From the NCBI GenBank assembly GCA_035531775.1, contig DATKSG010000072.1, positions 1-30,946 of the forward strand: 30,946 nucleotides of DNA, written 5' to 3'. Shown piece by piece: positions 1-8,886 of this stretch (position 1 is the first letter of the stretch; the number at the start of each line of letters is the position of its first letter). A program made the translations under genes and the position numbers. The notes below the pieces were generated by a model. That model searched no databases. It was not told the origin of the DNA and worked only from the letters and a program-made list of their open reading frames with translations. Source of the DNA: DATKSG01 sp035531775 (GTDB lineage: Bacteria > Actinomycetota > Acidimicrobiia > Acidimicrobiales > UBA8190).

Positions 1-90
1 GGCGCCGGCGGTACCTCCACCGGGAGCGGGGGAGCGAGCGGCACCGGCGCCGGCGGTACCTCCACCGGGAGCGGGGGAGCGACGGGCAGC
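1..90. repeat. 45-bp tandem repeat, two copies
   Basis: Bases 1-45 and 46-90 are two near-identical copies (the first 37 bases match, then they diverge slightly). In frame they encode GAGGTSTGSGGASGT and a close copy. The array may continue left of the window. Confidence 0.85.
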
Positions 91-1605
91 GGGGGCGCCA
101 CCTTCGCGGCCGGTGACACCTCGCACTGCGTGAACGGGCGCGAGTTCTCGACCTCCATCGCCTGGTACGCCCCCGCCTGTACCCCGGGCACCATCGGCTC
201 CTCGGACCCGGCCAACGGCGGGGCCACCTACTCCGGGGTGTCGGGCAACCAGATCACCATCGTCGACTACGTCACCAACTACGGCCCGGAGGTGAACGCC
301 ATCCTTCAGGCCGAGGGCCAGTACGTGTCCTTCAGCGACGAGCAGGTGTGGGACCAGGTGATGACCAAGTTCATCAACACCCACTTCGTCCTCTACGGAC
401 GCTCGGTCAAGATCATCACCTACCAGGGCAAGTGCCAGTCTGTGCCCCCCGACACGACGTGTCTCACCGCCGAAATGGACAGCATCGTCCAGACCTATCA
501 ACCCTTCGCCGTCCTGTGGATCGACAACACGGTCTGCTCCACGTGTTACGCCGAGATCGCCAAGGACCATGTCGTGGCCATCGGCGGCAACGGCTTCAGC
601 GACGACCTGTCGAACCAGCTGGCTCCCTACTTCTACAGTGCCGACGAGAGCTCGTCGCGGATCGAGACCGCCTTCGCCCAGTGGTGGTGCGGACAGATGT
701 CGAGCGTCAGCAACCCGTCGAGGAAAGTCAGCCAAGCTGGCACCGAGAACCCGGCCCAGAACTTCAACGGCCAGCCTCGCGTCCTCGGGGTGATCTCCAC
801 CAACGATCCCGACAACGAGAACACGGTGACCAACGTCCTCGGGCCCGCAATCCAGAAGGGCTGTGGGGACAAGATCACCCATACGTACTTCTACTCACAG
901 AACATCAACACCGCCGCCCAGCAGGTGTCGGCCGGCATCGCCGCCATGAATACGCCGACGAATCCGGCCAACGTGGTGCTGTGCCTGTGTGACCCGGTGG
1001 CTCCCCAGTTCCTCTACGGGGGCGAGGCCGACGACAACTACTGGCCCGAGAACGTGCTGGCCAGCGACCAGCTCATGGACCTGGATCAGACCAGCCAGAA
1101 CTACAACTCCGGCGCGTCGTGCCCGACCTCCAACGGCTGTGAGTACACCCAGGCCTTCGGGCTTTCACCCATCGATCCGCAGGAGCCCCAGGGCCAGGAC
1201 GCCGCCAACCGGGTGTGGACCATGGACGGCGGCACGGGATCGCTGGCCTCCACCATGGGATCCACCGCCAACGCCGATCAGTACCTCCGACAATTCGTCA
1301 TGACGGCGTCGCTCATCGAGAACACCGGACCGCACCTCACCCCGGCCAACATGCAGGCGGCCGCCCCCCACCTGGGCACCGTCGGTGGCGGATCGACCGG
1401 GGACGCGCTCTTGGGCTTCGCCCCCGGCGACTGGCACTGGACCCAGGACGCCCGCGTCGTCTACTGGGACAACAACGCCACCTCCAAGTACAACGGCGTG
1501 AAGGGGACCTTCTGCCAGGTCGAGGGGGCCCGCTTCAACCTGGGCCAGTACCCGAACCTGAGCTCGGGGCCGCCGATCCCGAGCCCTCGACCGTCCTCGT
1601 GTTGA
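1..1605 (+). CDS. ABC transporter solute-binding protein (branched-chain amino acid type), 5' end missing
   Basis: The reading frame is open from base 1, so the true start and any signal peptide lie left of the window; a GTG at 130 is only an internal start candidate. The first 40 or so residues are a Gly/Thr/Ser/Ala linker made by a 45-bp tandem repeat, followed by a globular part of about 490 residues. Stretches such as ITIVDYVTNYGPEVNAIL and the alternating alpha/beta pattern fit a type I periplasmic-binding (Peripla_BP) fold. Several cysteines (for example CSTCYAE and LCLCDP) suggest disulfides in an exported protein. The protein would bind the ligand outside the cell and deliver it to the permease encoded 34 bp downstream. 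The substrate cannot be told from sequence. Assignment rests on fold impression plus the adjacent Liv-type permease and ATPase. Confidence 0.75.
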   Translation, partial: GAGGTSTGSGGASGTGAGGTSTGSGGATGSGGATFAAGDTSHCVNGREFSTSIAWYAPACTPGTIGSSDPANGGATYSGVSGNQITIVDYVTNYGPEVNAILQAEGQYVSFSDEQVWDQVMTKFINTHFVLYGRSVKIITYQGKCQSVPPDTTCLTAEMDSIVQTYQPFAVLWIDNTVCSTCYAEIAKDHVVAIGGNGFSDDLSNQLAPYFYSADESSSRIETAFAQWWCGQMSSVSNPSRKVSQAGTENPAQNFNGQPRVLGVISTNDPDNENTVTNVLGPAIQKGCGDKITHTYFYSQNINTAAQQVSAGIAAMNTPTNPANVVLCLCDPVAPQFLYGGEADDNYWPENVLASDQLMDLDQTSQNYNSGASCPTSNGCEYTQAFGLSPIDPQEPQGQDAANRVWTMDGGTGSLASTMGSTANADQYLRQFVMTASLIENTGPHLTPANMQAAAPHLGTVGGGSTGDALLGFAPGDWHWTQDARVVYWDNNATSKYNGVKGTFCQVEGARFNLGQYPNLSSGPPIPSPRPSSC

Positions 1606-1639
1606 GCCTCCTCATTCCGACGCCCGCCGTGACGCGCCG

Positions 1640-4105
1640 GTGACCACCACCATGGAGCCGGATACTGGCGGGGAACGGCGACCGCTGGGTCGGAGCCGGT
1701 CGGTGGTCAATCGGGCCGTCGAGGCCGTCGATCCCTTGACCCGCCTGGCCCGTCGCGGTGTGGACATGGCCGGGCAGGACACTGCCCCGTGGCGAGCGGG
1801 CCGCTTCGTCGGCCTCGGCGCCCTGTTCCTTCTCTTCGTGGAGTTGGTCTTCCACCAGTCGCTGCCCGAGCTGGTGAACGGCGCCGCGCTGGGGTCTACC
1901 TACGGGATCATGGCCGTGGCCGTGGTGCTCATCTACCGCACCCAGCGCGTCATCAACTTCGCCGCCGCCGCCATCGGATCGGTGCCGGCCATCATCGCCC
2001 TCTACCTGGACATCCAGTACCACGTCAGCTACCTGATCGTGCTCCCGGTGGTGCTGGTGGGCGGGCCCCTCATGGGTGCGCTGACCGATATCTTCGTCAT
2101 GCGCCGTTTCGCCGACTCCCCGCGCCTCATCGTCACGGTGCTCACCATCGGCGTGGCCGAGACCTTCTCGCTGCTGGCTTACTTCATCCCCATCTGGATG
2201 GGCCACAGCGCCAAGGAGATCTCCGTAGTCCCCACGCCGTGGCAGACCTTCGCCATCCACAACAGCCGGGGTCAGCCAGTGGTCACCGGCAACGAGATCG
2301 CCGAGGTGGCGGTGGTCCTCGCCCTCACCATCGGTCTCATCCTCTTCCTGCGCGGGACGCGCATCGGGTTGGCCCTGCGGGCAGCGGCCGAGAACGCCGA
2401 CCGGGCCTCGCTGCTCGGGATCCCGGTCCGCCGGCTCAGCACGGTGGCCTGGATGCTGGCCGGGCTCCTGGCCGCCCTGGCCGTCTACTTCCAGGCGCCG
2501 GTCATCGGCGTCCCCCAGGACACCTCGCTGGTGCTCGACCCGACGCTTCTGTTCATGCTGGCCGCCGGCGTAGTGGCGCGCTTCAACCGCATCGGCGTGG
2601 CACTGGGCGCCGGCTGTGCCAGCGGCATCCTGGTCTTCGCTACCGTGCAGAGCACGGGCTCGAGCGATGTGGCCACCGCCCTCATGTTCGTGATCATCTT
2701 GCTGGCCCTGCTCTTCCAGCGCGGCGGGCTTTCACGGGCCTTCGACACCGGCGTAGAGACCTGGAAGTCACTCAAGGAGTTCCGCCCCGTCCCCTCCGAG
2801 CTGCGCCATCTGCCCGAGGTGAAGGCCCTGCGCCTGGCCGTGCCCGGCGTCCTCGTCCTAGTGGCCGTGGTGCTGGGCCTGCCCCACGTGGGCCTCAGCG
2901 CGCCCAACATCCCGTTCCTGGTGCTACTGCCCATCTTCGGGATCGTGGCTGTGTCCACTGTGGTGCTCACCGGATGGTCGGGGCAGATCAGCCTGGGTCA
3001 ATTCGGCCTGGCCGCCTCGGGGGCGCTCATCACCGGTGGCCTGGTGTCGCGCCACAATCCCGACTTCTTCGCCGTGCTCGGGCTCGGGATCGCCGCCGGC
3101 GTGGTGACGGCCGTGCTCATCGGCCTGCCGGCCGCCCGCTTCCCCGGCATGCAGCTGGCCGTCATCACTTTGGCTTTCAACTACATGATGTGGTCATACC
3201 TCATGAATCCCCACTACTGGTTCGGGGCCCACCTGATGCCGACCGGTTTCCTGGCTTCGGTCAACCGTCCGGTGCTATGGCAGCGGATCACCTTGGGTGA
3301 TATCGGGCCCAACCGGAACTACTATTTCTTGTGCCTGGTCTGCCTCGGCCTGGCCATGGCGGCGGCGACCTCCTTCCGCCGGTACCACAGCGGACGGGTG
3401 CTGATCTCAGTGCGCGACAACCAGCGAGCCGCCACTTCGTACTCCATCAACGTGGTGCGCACCCGGGTGGCAGCCTTCGCCGTGTCGGGCGGCATCGCCG
3501 GCATGGCCGGGGTGCTGCTCATGTACGCCCAGGGCAACGTCATTCCCGACAGCTTCGCCCCCCAGTACTCGATCATCATCTTCCTGGCCGTGGTGGTCGG
3601 GGGGGCCAACTCCCTGCCATGGGCCGTGATCGGCGCCGTGGTCTTCGAGGCCGTCACCGTCTTCGGGCCGACGGTGCTCAAGCCGGTGGTGGGCTCCAGC
3701 GTCACGGCCGCACTGCCCTTGATCCTGGCCGGCCCGGGGCTGATCATCACCTTGCTTCAGTACCCGGCCGGCAATGCCGAGTGGGGGTACAAGCTGCGCG
3801 ACCGCTTCCTTCGCTCGGTCGCGGCGCGCCACGGGATCGCCGTGCCGTCGCTGGTGGCCGACCGGCGGGTGGCCGCCGACGAAGGCCGCGAGGCCATCTC
3901 GCAGGCCGGCGCCCGCTACGACGCGGTACGGGCGGTGGCCGCCGCCAACGGCTCCAACGGTGCGCCGCATGGCGCCGACGACGCTATGGGGAGCGCCGGT
4001 CCGACCCTGTCGTGCCCGGTGTGCGGCGACGTCTTGACCCTCCTCGAAGCGGCCGACCACGAGCACCTGCGCTCGCCGGCGCCCCCGTCCGGGAGCCGGC
4101 CGTGA
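1640..4105 (+). CDS. Fused LivH-LivM branched-chain amino acid ABC permease
   Basis: An 821-residue membrane protein that joins both permease subunits usually made separately. Residues about 60-345 are LivH-like (INFAAAAIGSVPAIIALY region and repeated hydrophobic helices). About 393-705 are LivM-like, with GQISLGQFGLAASGA near residue 448 and GGANSLPWAVIGA near 654. A soluble tail of about 115 residues follows and ends in C-P-V-C (792-795) with H-E-H at 807-809, a zinc-finger-like arrangement not normal for this family. The GTG at 1640 is taken as the start; an in-frame ATG at 1652 is equally possible and no strong ribosome site separates them. The gene sits 34 bp after the binding protein and overlaps the ATPase gene by 4 bp (GTGA). 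It should form the membrane channel of the importer. Confidence 0.93.
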   Translation: MTTTMEPDTGGERRPLGRSRSVVNRAVEAVDPLTRLARRGVDMAGQDTAPWRAGRFVGLGALFLLFVELVFHQSLPELVNGAALGSTYGIMAVAVVLIYRTQRVINFAAAAIGSVPAIIALYLDIQYHVSYLIVLPVVLVGGPLMGALTDIFVMRRFADSPRLIVTVLTIGVAETFSLLAYFIPIWMGHSAKEISVVPTPWQTFAIHNSRGQPVVTGNEIAEVAVVLALTIGLILFLRGTRIGLALRAAAENADRASLLGIPVRRLSTVAWMLAGLLAALAVYFQAPVIGVPQDTSLVLDPTLLFMLAAGVVARFNRIGVALGAGCASGILVFATVQSTGSSDVATALMFVIILLALLFQRGGLSRAFDTGVETWKSLKEFRPVPSELRHLPEVKALRLAVPGVLVLVAVVLGLPHVGLSAPNIPFLVLLPIFGIVAVSTVVLTGWSGQISLGQFGLAASGALITGGLVSRHNPDFFAVLGLGIAAGVVTAVLIGLPAARFPGMQLAVITLAFNYMMWSYLMNPHYWFGAHLMPTGFLASVNRPVLWQRITLGDIGPNRNYYFLCLVCLGLAMAAATSFRRYHSGRVLISVRDNQRAATSYSINVVRTRVAAFAVSGGIAGMAGVLLMYAQGNVIPDSFAPQYSIIIFLAVVVGGANSLPWAVIGAVVFEAVTVFGPTVLKPVVGSSVTAALPLILAGPGLIITLLQYPAGNAEWGYKLRDRFLRSVAARHGIAVPSLVADRRVAADEGREAISQAGARYDAVRAVAAANGSNGAPHGADDAMGSAGPTLSCPVCGDVLTLLEAADHEHLRSPAPPSGSRP

Positions 4106-5850
4106 CGGCCACCGGCACCATGGCACCGTCGAGTGGGCCCCGGCCCGGCGAAGGCATCCTGTCGTGTCAAGGCGTCGAGGTGGCCTACGACGGCGTGCAG
4201 GTGCTCTTCGGGGTCGACCTCGACGTGGCCGAGGGTGAGATCATCGCCCTGCTCGGCACCAACGGGGCGGGCAAATCGACACTGCTCAAGGCCATCTCCG
4301 GGTTGGTAGACCCCATGGGCGGCCGCATCGTCTTCGAGGGCCGAGACATCACCCATGCCGATGCCGTCGAGACCTCGCGCATGGGCATCGTCCAGGTGCC
4401 GGGGGGCAAAGCCGTCTTCCCCACCCTGAGCGTGGAAGAGCACTTCACGGTGGGCTCATGGCTCTTCTCCCGCGAGGACCCGGCCCAGGTGGCGGCCCGG
4501 CTCGAGACTGTCCTCGACCGCTTCCCCCGCCTGCGCGAGCGATGGGGCCAGCTGGCCGGCAACCTGTCGGGCGGCGAGCAGCAGCAGCTGGCGCTGGCCA
4601 TGGCCTTCGTGGCCCGGCCCCGGCTCCTCGTCATCGACGAGCTGTCGCTCGGGCTGGCCCCAGCCATCGTGGAACAGCTGCTCGAGTTGGTGAGTGCCAT
4701 CCACGCCCAGGGATGCACCATCGTCATCGTCGAGCAGTCGGTGAACGTGGCCCTTACCGTCGCCTCCAGGGCGTACTTCATGGAGAAGGGCGAAGTCCGG
4801 TTCTCCGGACCTACCGCTGAGCTGCTCGAACGCGACGACATCCTCCGGTCGGTCTTCCTCGAGGGTGCCGCCACCGCCGTGGCCGGGTCCGGTTCCTCTG
4901 CCGGTACGAACACCATCGGCGTGGCCGTGCGCCCACCGCCCGCAGAACTGCGTGACCGGCCCGCTGTGCTGGCCGTGTCGGGCCTGACCAAACGCTTCGG
5001 CGGCATCACGGCCGTGGAGGACGTGACCTTCGACCTGCGCCAAGGCGAGATCCTGGGCCTCATCGGGCCCAACGGAGCCGGCAAGACCACCATCTTCGAC
5101 CTCCTGTCGGGACTGCTCACCTCCGACGGCGGGCGCATCCGCATGTCCGGGCACGACATCACCGACTGGGGCCCCGACCGCCGGGCGGCGCTGGGGCTCG
5201 GTCGCTCGTTCCAGGACGCGCGCATCTTTCCCTCGCTCACGGTGACCGAGAACATCGCCATCGGCCTAGAACGCCACATCGAGATCCGTGACCACCTGTC
5301 CTCCATCCTCTTCCTACCGGCCTTGCAGGACTCGGAAAGAGACGTGATCTTCACGGTGGACGAGCTGGTCGAGCTACTCAACCTGCAGGCGTATCGGGAC
5401 AAGTTCGTGTCCGAACTCTCAACCGGCAGCCGACGCATCGTCGACCTGGCCATGGCCATAGGCCACCACCCCTCGGTGCTGATCCTCGACGAGCCGTCCT
5501 CGGGCATCGCCCAGCGCGAGGCCGAGGCCCTCGGGCCGCTGCTCGTGCGCATCCGCGAGGAGACGGGCTGCTCCATGTTGGTCATCGAGCACGACATGCC
5601 GCTCATCACCTCCATCTCGGACGAGATCATCGCCCTGGAGCTGGGGTCGGTGATCCTGAGAGGCACCCCCGACCAGGTCATCTCGGACCCCAGGGTGGTC
5701 GAGTCCTACCTGGGCGGGGGAGGGGTGGCCACCCAGCGCTCGGGCACCTCCACAGGCACGCCGGCCGCCGCCGCCCAAGAAACCAGTACCGATAGTGGCG
5801 AGCCGACCGCTACTCTGGATAGAGGAGAGATCGGGAGGTCAGGGCGGTGA
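4102..5850 (+). CDS. Fused LivF-LivG ABC transporter ATPase
   Basis: The GTG at 4102 overlaps the permease stop (GTGA), giving 582 residues. The open frame extends further left, but only as a shadow of the permease. Two nucleotide-binding domains are joined. The first is LivF-like: Walker A GTNGAGKST at 52-60, signature LSGGEQQQ, Walker B LLVIDELSLGLAP and switch histidine region VEQSVNVAL with Gln. The second is LivG-like: Walker A GPNGAGKTT at 322-330, signature LSTGSRR, Walker B VLILDEPSSG, and H-loop VIEHDMPLI. The second signature differs from LSGGQ. The polypeptide would power the fused permease, so the whole importer needs only three gene products. The C-terminus is a Thr/Ala/Ser-rich low-complexity tail. 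It overlaps the next gene by 4 bp. Confidence 0.93.
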   Translation: MTATGTMAPSSGPRPGEGILSCQGVEVAYDGVQVLFGVDLDVAEGEIIALLGTNGAGKSTLLKAISGLVDPMGGRIVFEGRDITHADAVETSRMGIVQVPGGKAVFPTLSVEEHFTVGSWLFSREDPAQVAARLETVLDRFPRLRERWGQLAGNLSGGEQQQLALAMAFVARPRLLVIDELSLGLAPAIVEQLLELVSAIHAQGCTIVIVEQSVNVALTVASRAYFMEKGEVRFSGPTAELLERDDILRSVFLEGAATAVAGSGSSAGTNTIGVAVRPPPAELRDRPAVLAVSGLTKRFGGITAVEDVTFDLRQGEILGLIGPNGAGKTTIFDLLSGLLTSDGGRIRMSGHDITDWGPDRRAALGLGRSFQDARIFPSLTVTENIAIGLERHIEIRDHLSSILFLPALQDSERDVIFTVDELVELLNLQAYRDKFVSELSTGSRRIVDLAMAIGHHPSVLILDEPSSGIAQREAEALGPLLVRIREETGCSMLVIEHDMPLITSISDEIIALELGSVILRGTPDQVISDPRVVESYLGGGGVATQRSGTSTGTPAAAAQETSTDSGEPTATLDRGEIGRSGR

Positions 5851-6941
5851 CGAGGACTCCGAAGATGCGTACGTGGTGTCGGCTGGCCGCTGTGGGCTGC
5901 CTGGCCGGAGCCGGAGCAGCGTGGTTCGGCATGGGATCGGCCTCGGCCGCCACCACGGCCGGACCGGCCCGCACGGCTTGGTACGACAACACCGGCGCCC
6001 AGAACGTGACCGGCGTGACCACTCCGTCGGCCGCCCAACCAGGCGAGCTCCAGGTGTCCTACGTGCCGGCGGCCGCCACCGTGCCCCAGCAGACGCTGCC
6101 CGCTGCGCCGCCCGTACCCGGCGCCCCGGTGGCCCCGCCCTCGGGCAACGTGGGCGGAAACACCCTCGGCTACACACTGTCGTTCGCTGCGGTGGACTAC
6201 ACCGTCCCCACCGACGTAGGCGGTCAGCCTGTCGATCCCTCGTCAATCACGGCCGTGCTGACGCTGTCTCTCAACTCGGCGTCGTCGGGCAACGTGACCA
6301 ACGGGGACCTCATCGCCTGCCCCACCACCACCACGCTGTGGACCGGCGGTGGCGACCAGGACTCGGGCGCCGCCCCGCCCTACTCGTGCACCAACGCAGT
6401 GACCGGCAACGTGGACACCACGGCCAACACGGTGACCTTCGACCTGACCTCGGCCCAGGAGAGCTCGCTCTCCCCGGGCACCTTCTCCCTCGTAATCGTG
6501 CCGGGCAGCTCGCCCTCGGGCGCCTTCCAAGCCGTGATCTCGGCCCCGAGCTCCTCCAGCATGGCCGTCACCAACGAGAGCCCGATGGGCAGCCCCAACA
6601 CCAACCTCGACGGCGCCACGTACTCGAGCGGTAACCTCGCCGGTTCCACCGACGCCGGTGCCGGCAGCGGGGCGTTCGCCTTGCAGACCTTCAGCCCGGC
6701 CGGCGCCGTGAGCACTCCGGCTTCGGGCTCCACCTCGATCGCACCGGCCGCCGGCAGCTCCACCTACGCAGCGGCTGCTCCGGCTGCGCTGCACGGCGGC
6801 CTAGGTTCCGGCGCCCAGCGCACCGTGGCTCTGGTGGTATTGCTAGCTCTCGGCGCCTTGCTGGTGCTGGCCTCGTCCAACCCGGCCCGCGCACCGCGGT
6901 CGCTGCGGGCGCTGCTGGCCACCAACGCCGCCGCCGGCTGA
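5847..6941 (+). CDS. Secreted, C-terminally membrane-anchored protein of unknown function
   Basis: 364 residues, starting with a GTG that overlaps the ATPase stop (GTGA), so it is translationally coupled to the transporter genes. Residues 1-35 form a signal peptide: basic N-region, hydrophobic core, then a SASA/A cleavage-like site. The mature part is rich in Ser, Thr, Ala and Pro, with a beta-rich look between about 90 and 270 (for example ITAVLTLSLNSASSGNVT and TVTFDLTSAQESSLSPG). A single hydrophobic helix at about 325-344 is followed by an Arg-containing cytoplasmic tail, so the protein should be type I, facing outward. No LPXTG motif is visible. I do not recognise the family. The operon suggests a surface role linked to ligand capture, but that is inference. 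Confidence 0.8.
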   Translation: MTRTPKMRTWCRLAAVGCLAGAGAAWFGMGSASAATTAGPARTAWYDNTGAQNVTGVTTPSAAQPGELQVSYVPAAATVPQQTLPAAPPVPGAPVAPPSGNVGGNTLGYTLSFAAVDYTVPTDVGGQPVDPSSITAVLTLSLNSASSGNVTNGDLIACPTTTTLWTGGGDQDSGAAPPYSCTNAVTGNVDTTANTVTFDLTSAQESSLSPGTFSLVIVPGSSPSGAFQAVISAPSSSSMAVTNESPMGSPNTNLDGATYSSGNLAGSTDAGAGSGAFALQTFSPAGAVSTPASGSTSIAPAAGSSTYAAAAPAALHGGLGSGAQRTVALVVLLALGALLVLASSNPARAPRSLRALLATNAAAG

Positions 6942-6964
6942 AGGCGGCCGCTCGGCACAGCGCC

Positions 6965-6979
6965 GGCGCCCCGGGCGCC
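6965..6979. terminator. GC hairpin between the liv operon and the carbonic-anhydrase-like gene
   Basis: GGCGCC (6965-6970), a CCG loop, then GGCGCC (6974-6979) make a 6-bp stem 24 bp after the stop at 6941. There is no T-run, so a Rho-independent terminator is only possible, not shown. Confidence 0.25.
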
Positions 6980-6982
6980 AAG

Positions 6983-6988
6983 TAGCCT
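6983..6988 (+). promoter_or_regulatory. Candidate -10 box of a leaderless or near-leaderless promoter
   Basis: TAGCCT ends 8 nt before the ATG at 6997, and no Shine-Dalgarno sequence is visible. It fits the actinobacterial TANNNT -10 consensus and resembles hexamers before several other starts in this window. Confidence 0.45.
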
Positions 6989-6996
6989 GCGCCGCC

Positions 6997-7515
6997 ATGG
7001 CCGTCTACGCCCTCGGCGACATCGTTCCGTCCATCGACCCCGGGGCCTTCGTACACCCCGACGCCACCGTCATCGGCGACGTCACCTTGGGGCCTGAGTC
7101 CTCTGTCTGGCCCGGCGCCGTGCTGCGAGGCGACCACGGTGCCATCACCATCGGCTCGCGCACCTCCATCCAAGACGGCTCGGTGATCCATGCCGGGCCC
7201 GGCTTTCCGACCGTGGTGGGCGATGGATGCGTCATCGGCCACATCGTCCACCTCGAAGGCTGCACGGTGGAGGACGACTGCCTAATCGGTTCAGGCGCCG
7301 TCGTGCTCCAGCACGTGCGCATCGGCCGAGGCGCTCTGGTGGGAGCCGGGGCGGTAGTGCCCAACGGCACCCAGGTGCCGCCGGGCGCCCTAGCCGTCGG
7401 TGTGCCGGCCCGGATCAAGCCCGATGCCTCGCACATGGAGCTCATCCGCATCTCGGCCGAGGAGTACGTGAAGAACTGTCACCGCTACAGGTCCGAGCTG
7501 CGCCGACTCGACTGA
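6997..7515 (+). CDS. Gamma-carbonic-anhydrase-like hexapeptide-repeat protein
   Basis: 172 residues, the usual length for the YrdA/PaaY/CaiE type. Left-handed beta-helix repeats are obvious from about 10 to 135 ([LIV]GxxxxI periodicity, e.g. ATVIGDVTLGPESSVWPGAV), followed by a C-terminal helix. R44-G45-D46 match the conserved RGD of the family. The zinc ligands are His65 (SVIHAG) and His82 (IGHIVHLEGC). The third ligand, normally His five residues after the second, is Glu87 here, with a histidine at 85. It could therefore be a carbonic anhydrase with altered metal binding or an inactive or different enzyme. The start is the ATG at 6997, preceded by a TANNNT box and no ribosome site. Its 3' end overlaps the convergent DUF2889-like gene by 31 bp. 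Confidence 0.88.
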   Translation: MAVYALGDIVPSIDPGAFVHPDATVIGDVTLGPESSVWPGAVLRGDHGAITIGSRTSIQDGSVIHAGPGFPTVVGDGCVIGHIVHLEGCTVEDDCLIGSGAVVLQHVRIGRGALVGAGAVVPNGTQVPPGALAVGVPARIKPDASHMELIRISAEEYVKNCHRYRSELRRLD

Positions 7516-8255
7516 TTGACACCGCCGCGCAACTCCTCGACCGCAGGCGCCGGGTAGCCGCCGACTCCGGGGCGCCAACCGATGGCCAGCTTCTGCTCGG
7601 CCGGACCGTCCTCGGCCCACACGTGGCAAGTGTTGCGCGGGAACAGGGTGGGTCGCGACGTGGGTGCCGCATCGAGATGCGCCCAGTCACGCGCCCGGGC
7701 CCGGCACGACGTGGCCGCCTGAACCACCACCGGCCCCATAGTCCGGGCCAGCTGCTCCAGATGCGTGCAACCGAGAGCCCCTCCGAAGCGGTCCTGCACG
7801 GCGCGCGTGTAGCCGCGAGCCACGCTCAAGCCGACCAGAGCCTCGAAGGCGGCTGTGATGCCAGGGCATTCGGCGTGCGGGTACCGGTCCATGACGGCCC
7901 GGGCGTCGGTGATGGTGAGGTCGTCCTTGCGCAGCGCGATCTCGAGACGCATGTCGTGGACATGTTCGACGCCCGGGCCGCCGCCCGCCCACGGCCGCTC
8001 GTCGCGCAGCCGCCCGGTCACGACCAGGGCGTCGCCGCGCTCGAAGGCCTCGAACTCGATGACCCGGCGGTGGACAGGGACCTCACTGGGGTTCGGCTGC
8101 ATCCGCCGATCATGTCCGGGTGTCACCGCGGCGGCCAATGCAGTGGCCACCGGCCCGCCCGTGTCCGGTGCAAGTCTCAAGTTCTGGATGAGGGTTGTGC
8201 CTGGCCGGCCCCGGCCAGGGCCAGAGATGACGGGGCGGTCCACCACCGATGACAT
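7485..8255 (-). CDS. DUF2889-like protein
   Basis: 256 residues from the ATG at 8255. An ATG at 8102 (205 residues) is a good alternative, because recognisable sequence begins at about VPVHRRVIEFEAFERGDAL just after it and the first 51 residues are low-complexity. Features that recall DUF2889 are the early R-x-x-E-F region, HDMRLEIAL, a Cys in ECPGITAAFEALVGL, and GGALGCTHLEQLARTM near the middle. I know no biochemical function for the family. It reads toward the carbonic-anhydrase-like gene and overlaps its end by 31 bp. Its upstream side faces ftsR, so the two share a divergent promoter region. If the short start is right, the perfect inverted repeat at 8200-8219 lies in that control region rather than in coding sequence. 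Confidence 0.72.
   Translation of the reverse strand: MSSVVDRPVISGPGRGRPGTTLIQNLRLAPDTGGPVATALAAAVTPGHDRRMQPNPSEVPVHRRVIEFEAFERGDALVVTGRLRDERPWAGGGPGVEHVHDMRLEIALRKDDLTITDARAVMDRYPHAECPGITAAFEALVGLSVARGYTRAVQDRFGGALGCTHLEQLARTMGPVVVQAATSCRARARDWAHLDAAPTSRPTLFPRNTCHVWAEDGPAEQKLAIGWRPGVGGYPAPAVEELRGGVNQSSRRSSDL
8200..8219. repeat. Perfect 9-bp inverted repeat between divergent genes
   Basis: CCTGGCCGG (8200-8208), a 2-nt spacer, CCGGCCAGG (8211-8219). It is either inside the N-terminal extension of the DUF2889-like gene or, with that gene's shorter start, in the promoter region shared with ftsR. It could be an operator or hairpin; GC-rich sequence makes such repeats likelier by chance. Confidence 0.4.
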
Positions 8256-8310
8256 GTTCGTAACTACCCTCGTGTGCGGTCCGAGTACGATGAACCTGCA
8301 CCTGAGGTGG

Positions 8311-8316
8311 AGGAGG
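8311..8316 (+). promoter_or_regulatory. Strong ribosome-binding site of ftsR
   Basis: AGGAGG lies 7 nt before the ATG at 8324. It is the best Shine-Dalgarno match I noticed in the window and fixes this start over the out-of-frame ATG at 8290. Confidence 0.8.
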
Positions 8317-8323
8317 AACCCCG

Positions 8324-8884
<561 letters not shown>

Positions 8885-8886
8885 CG

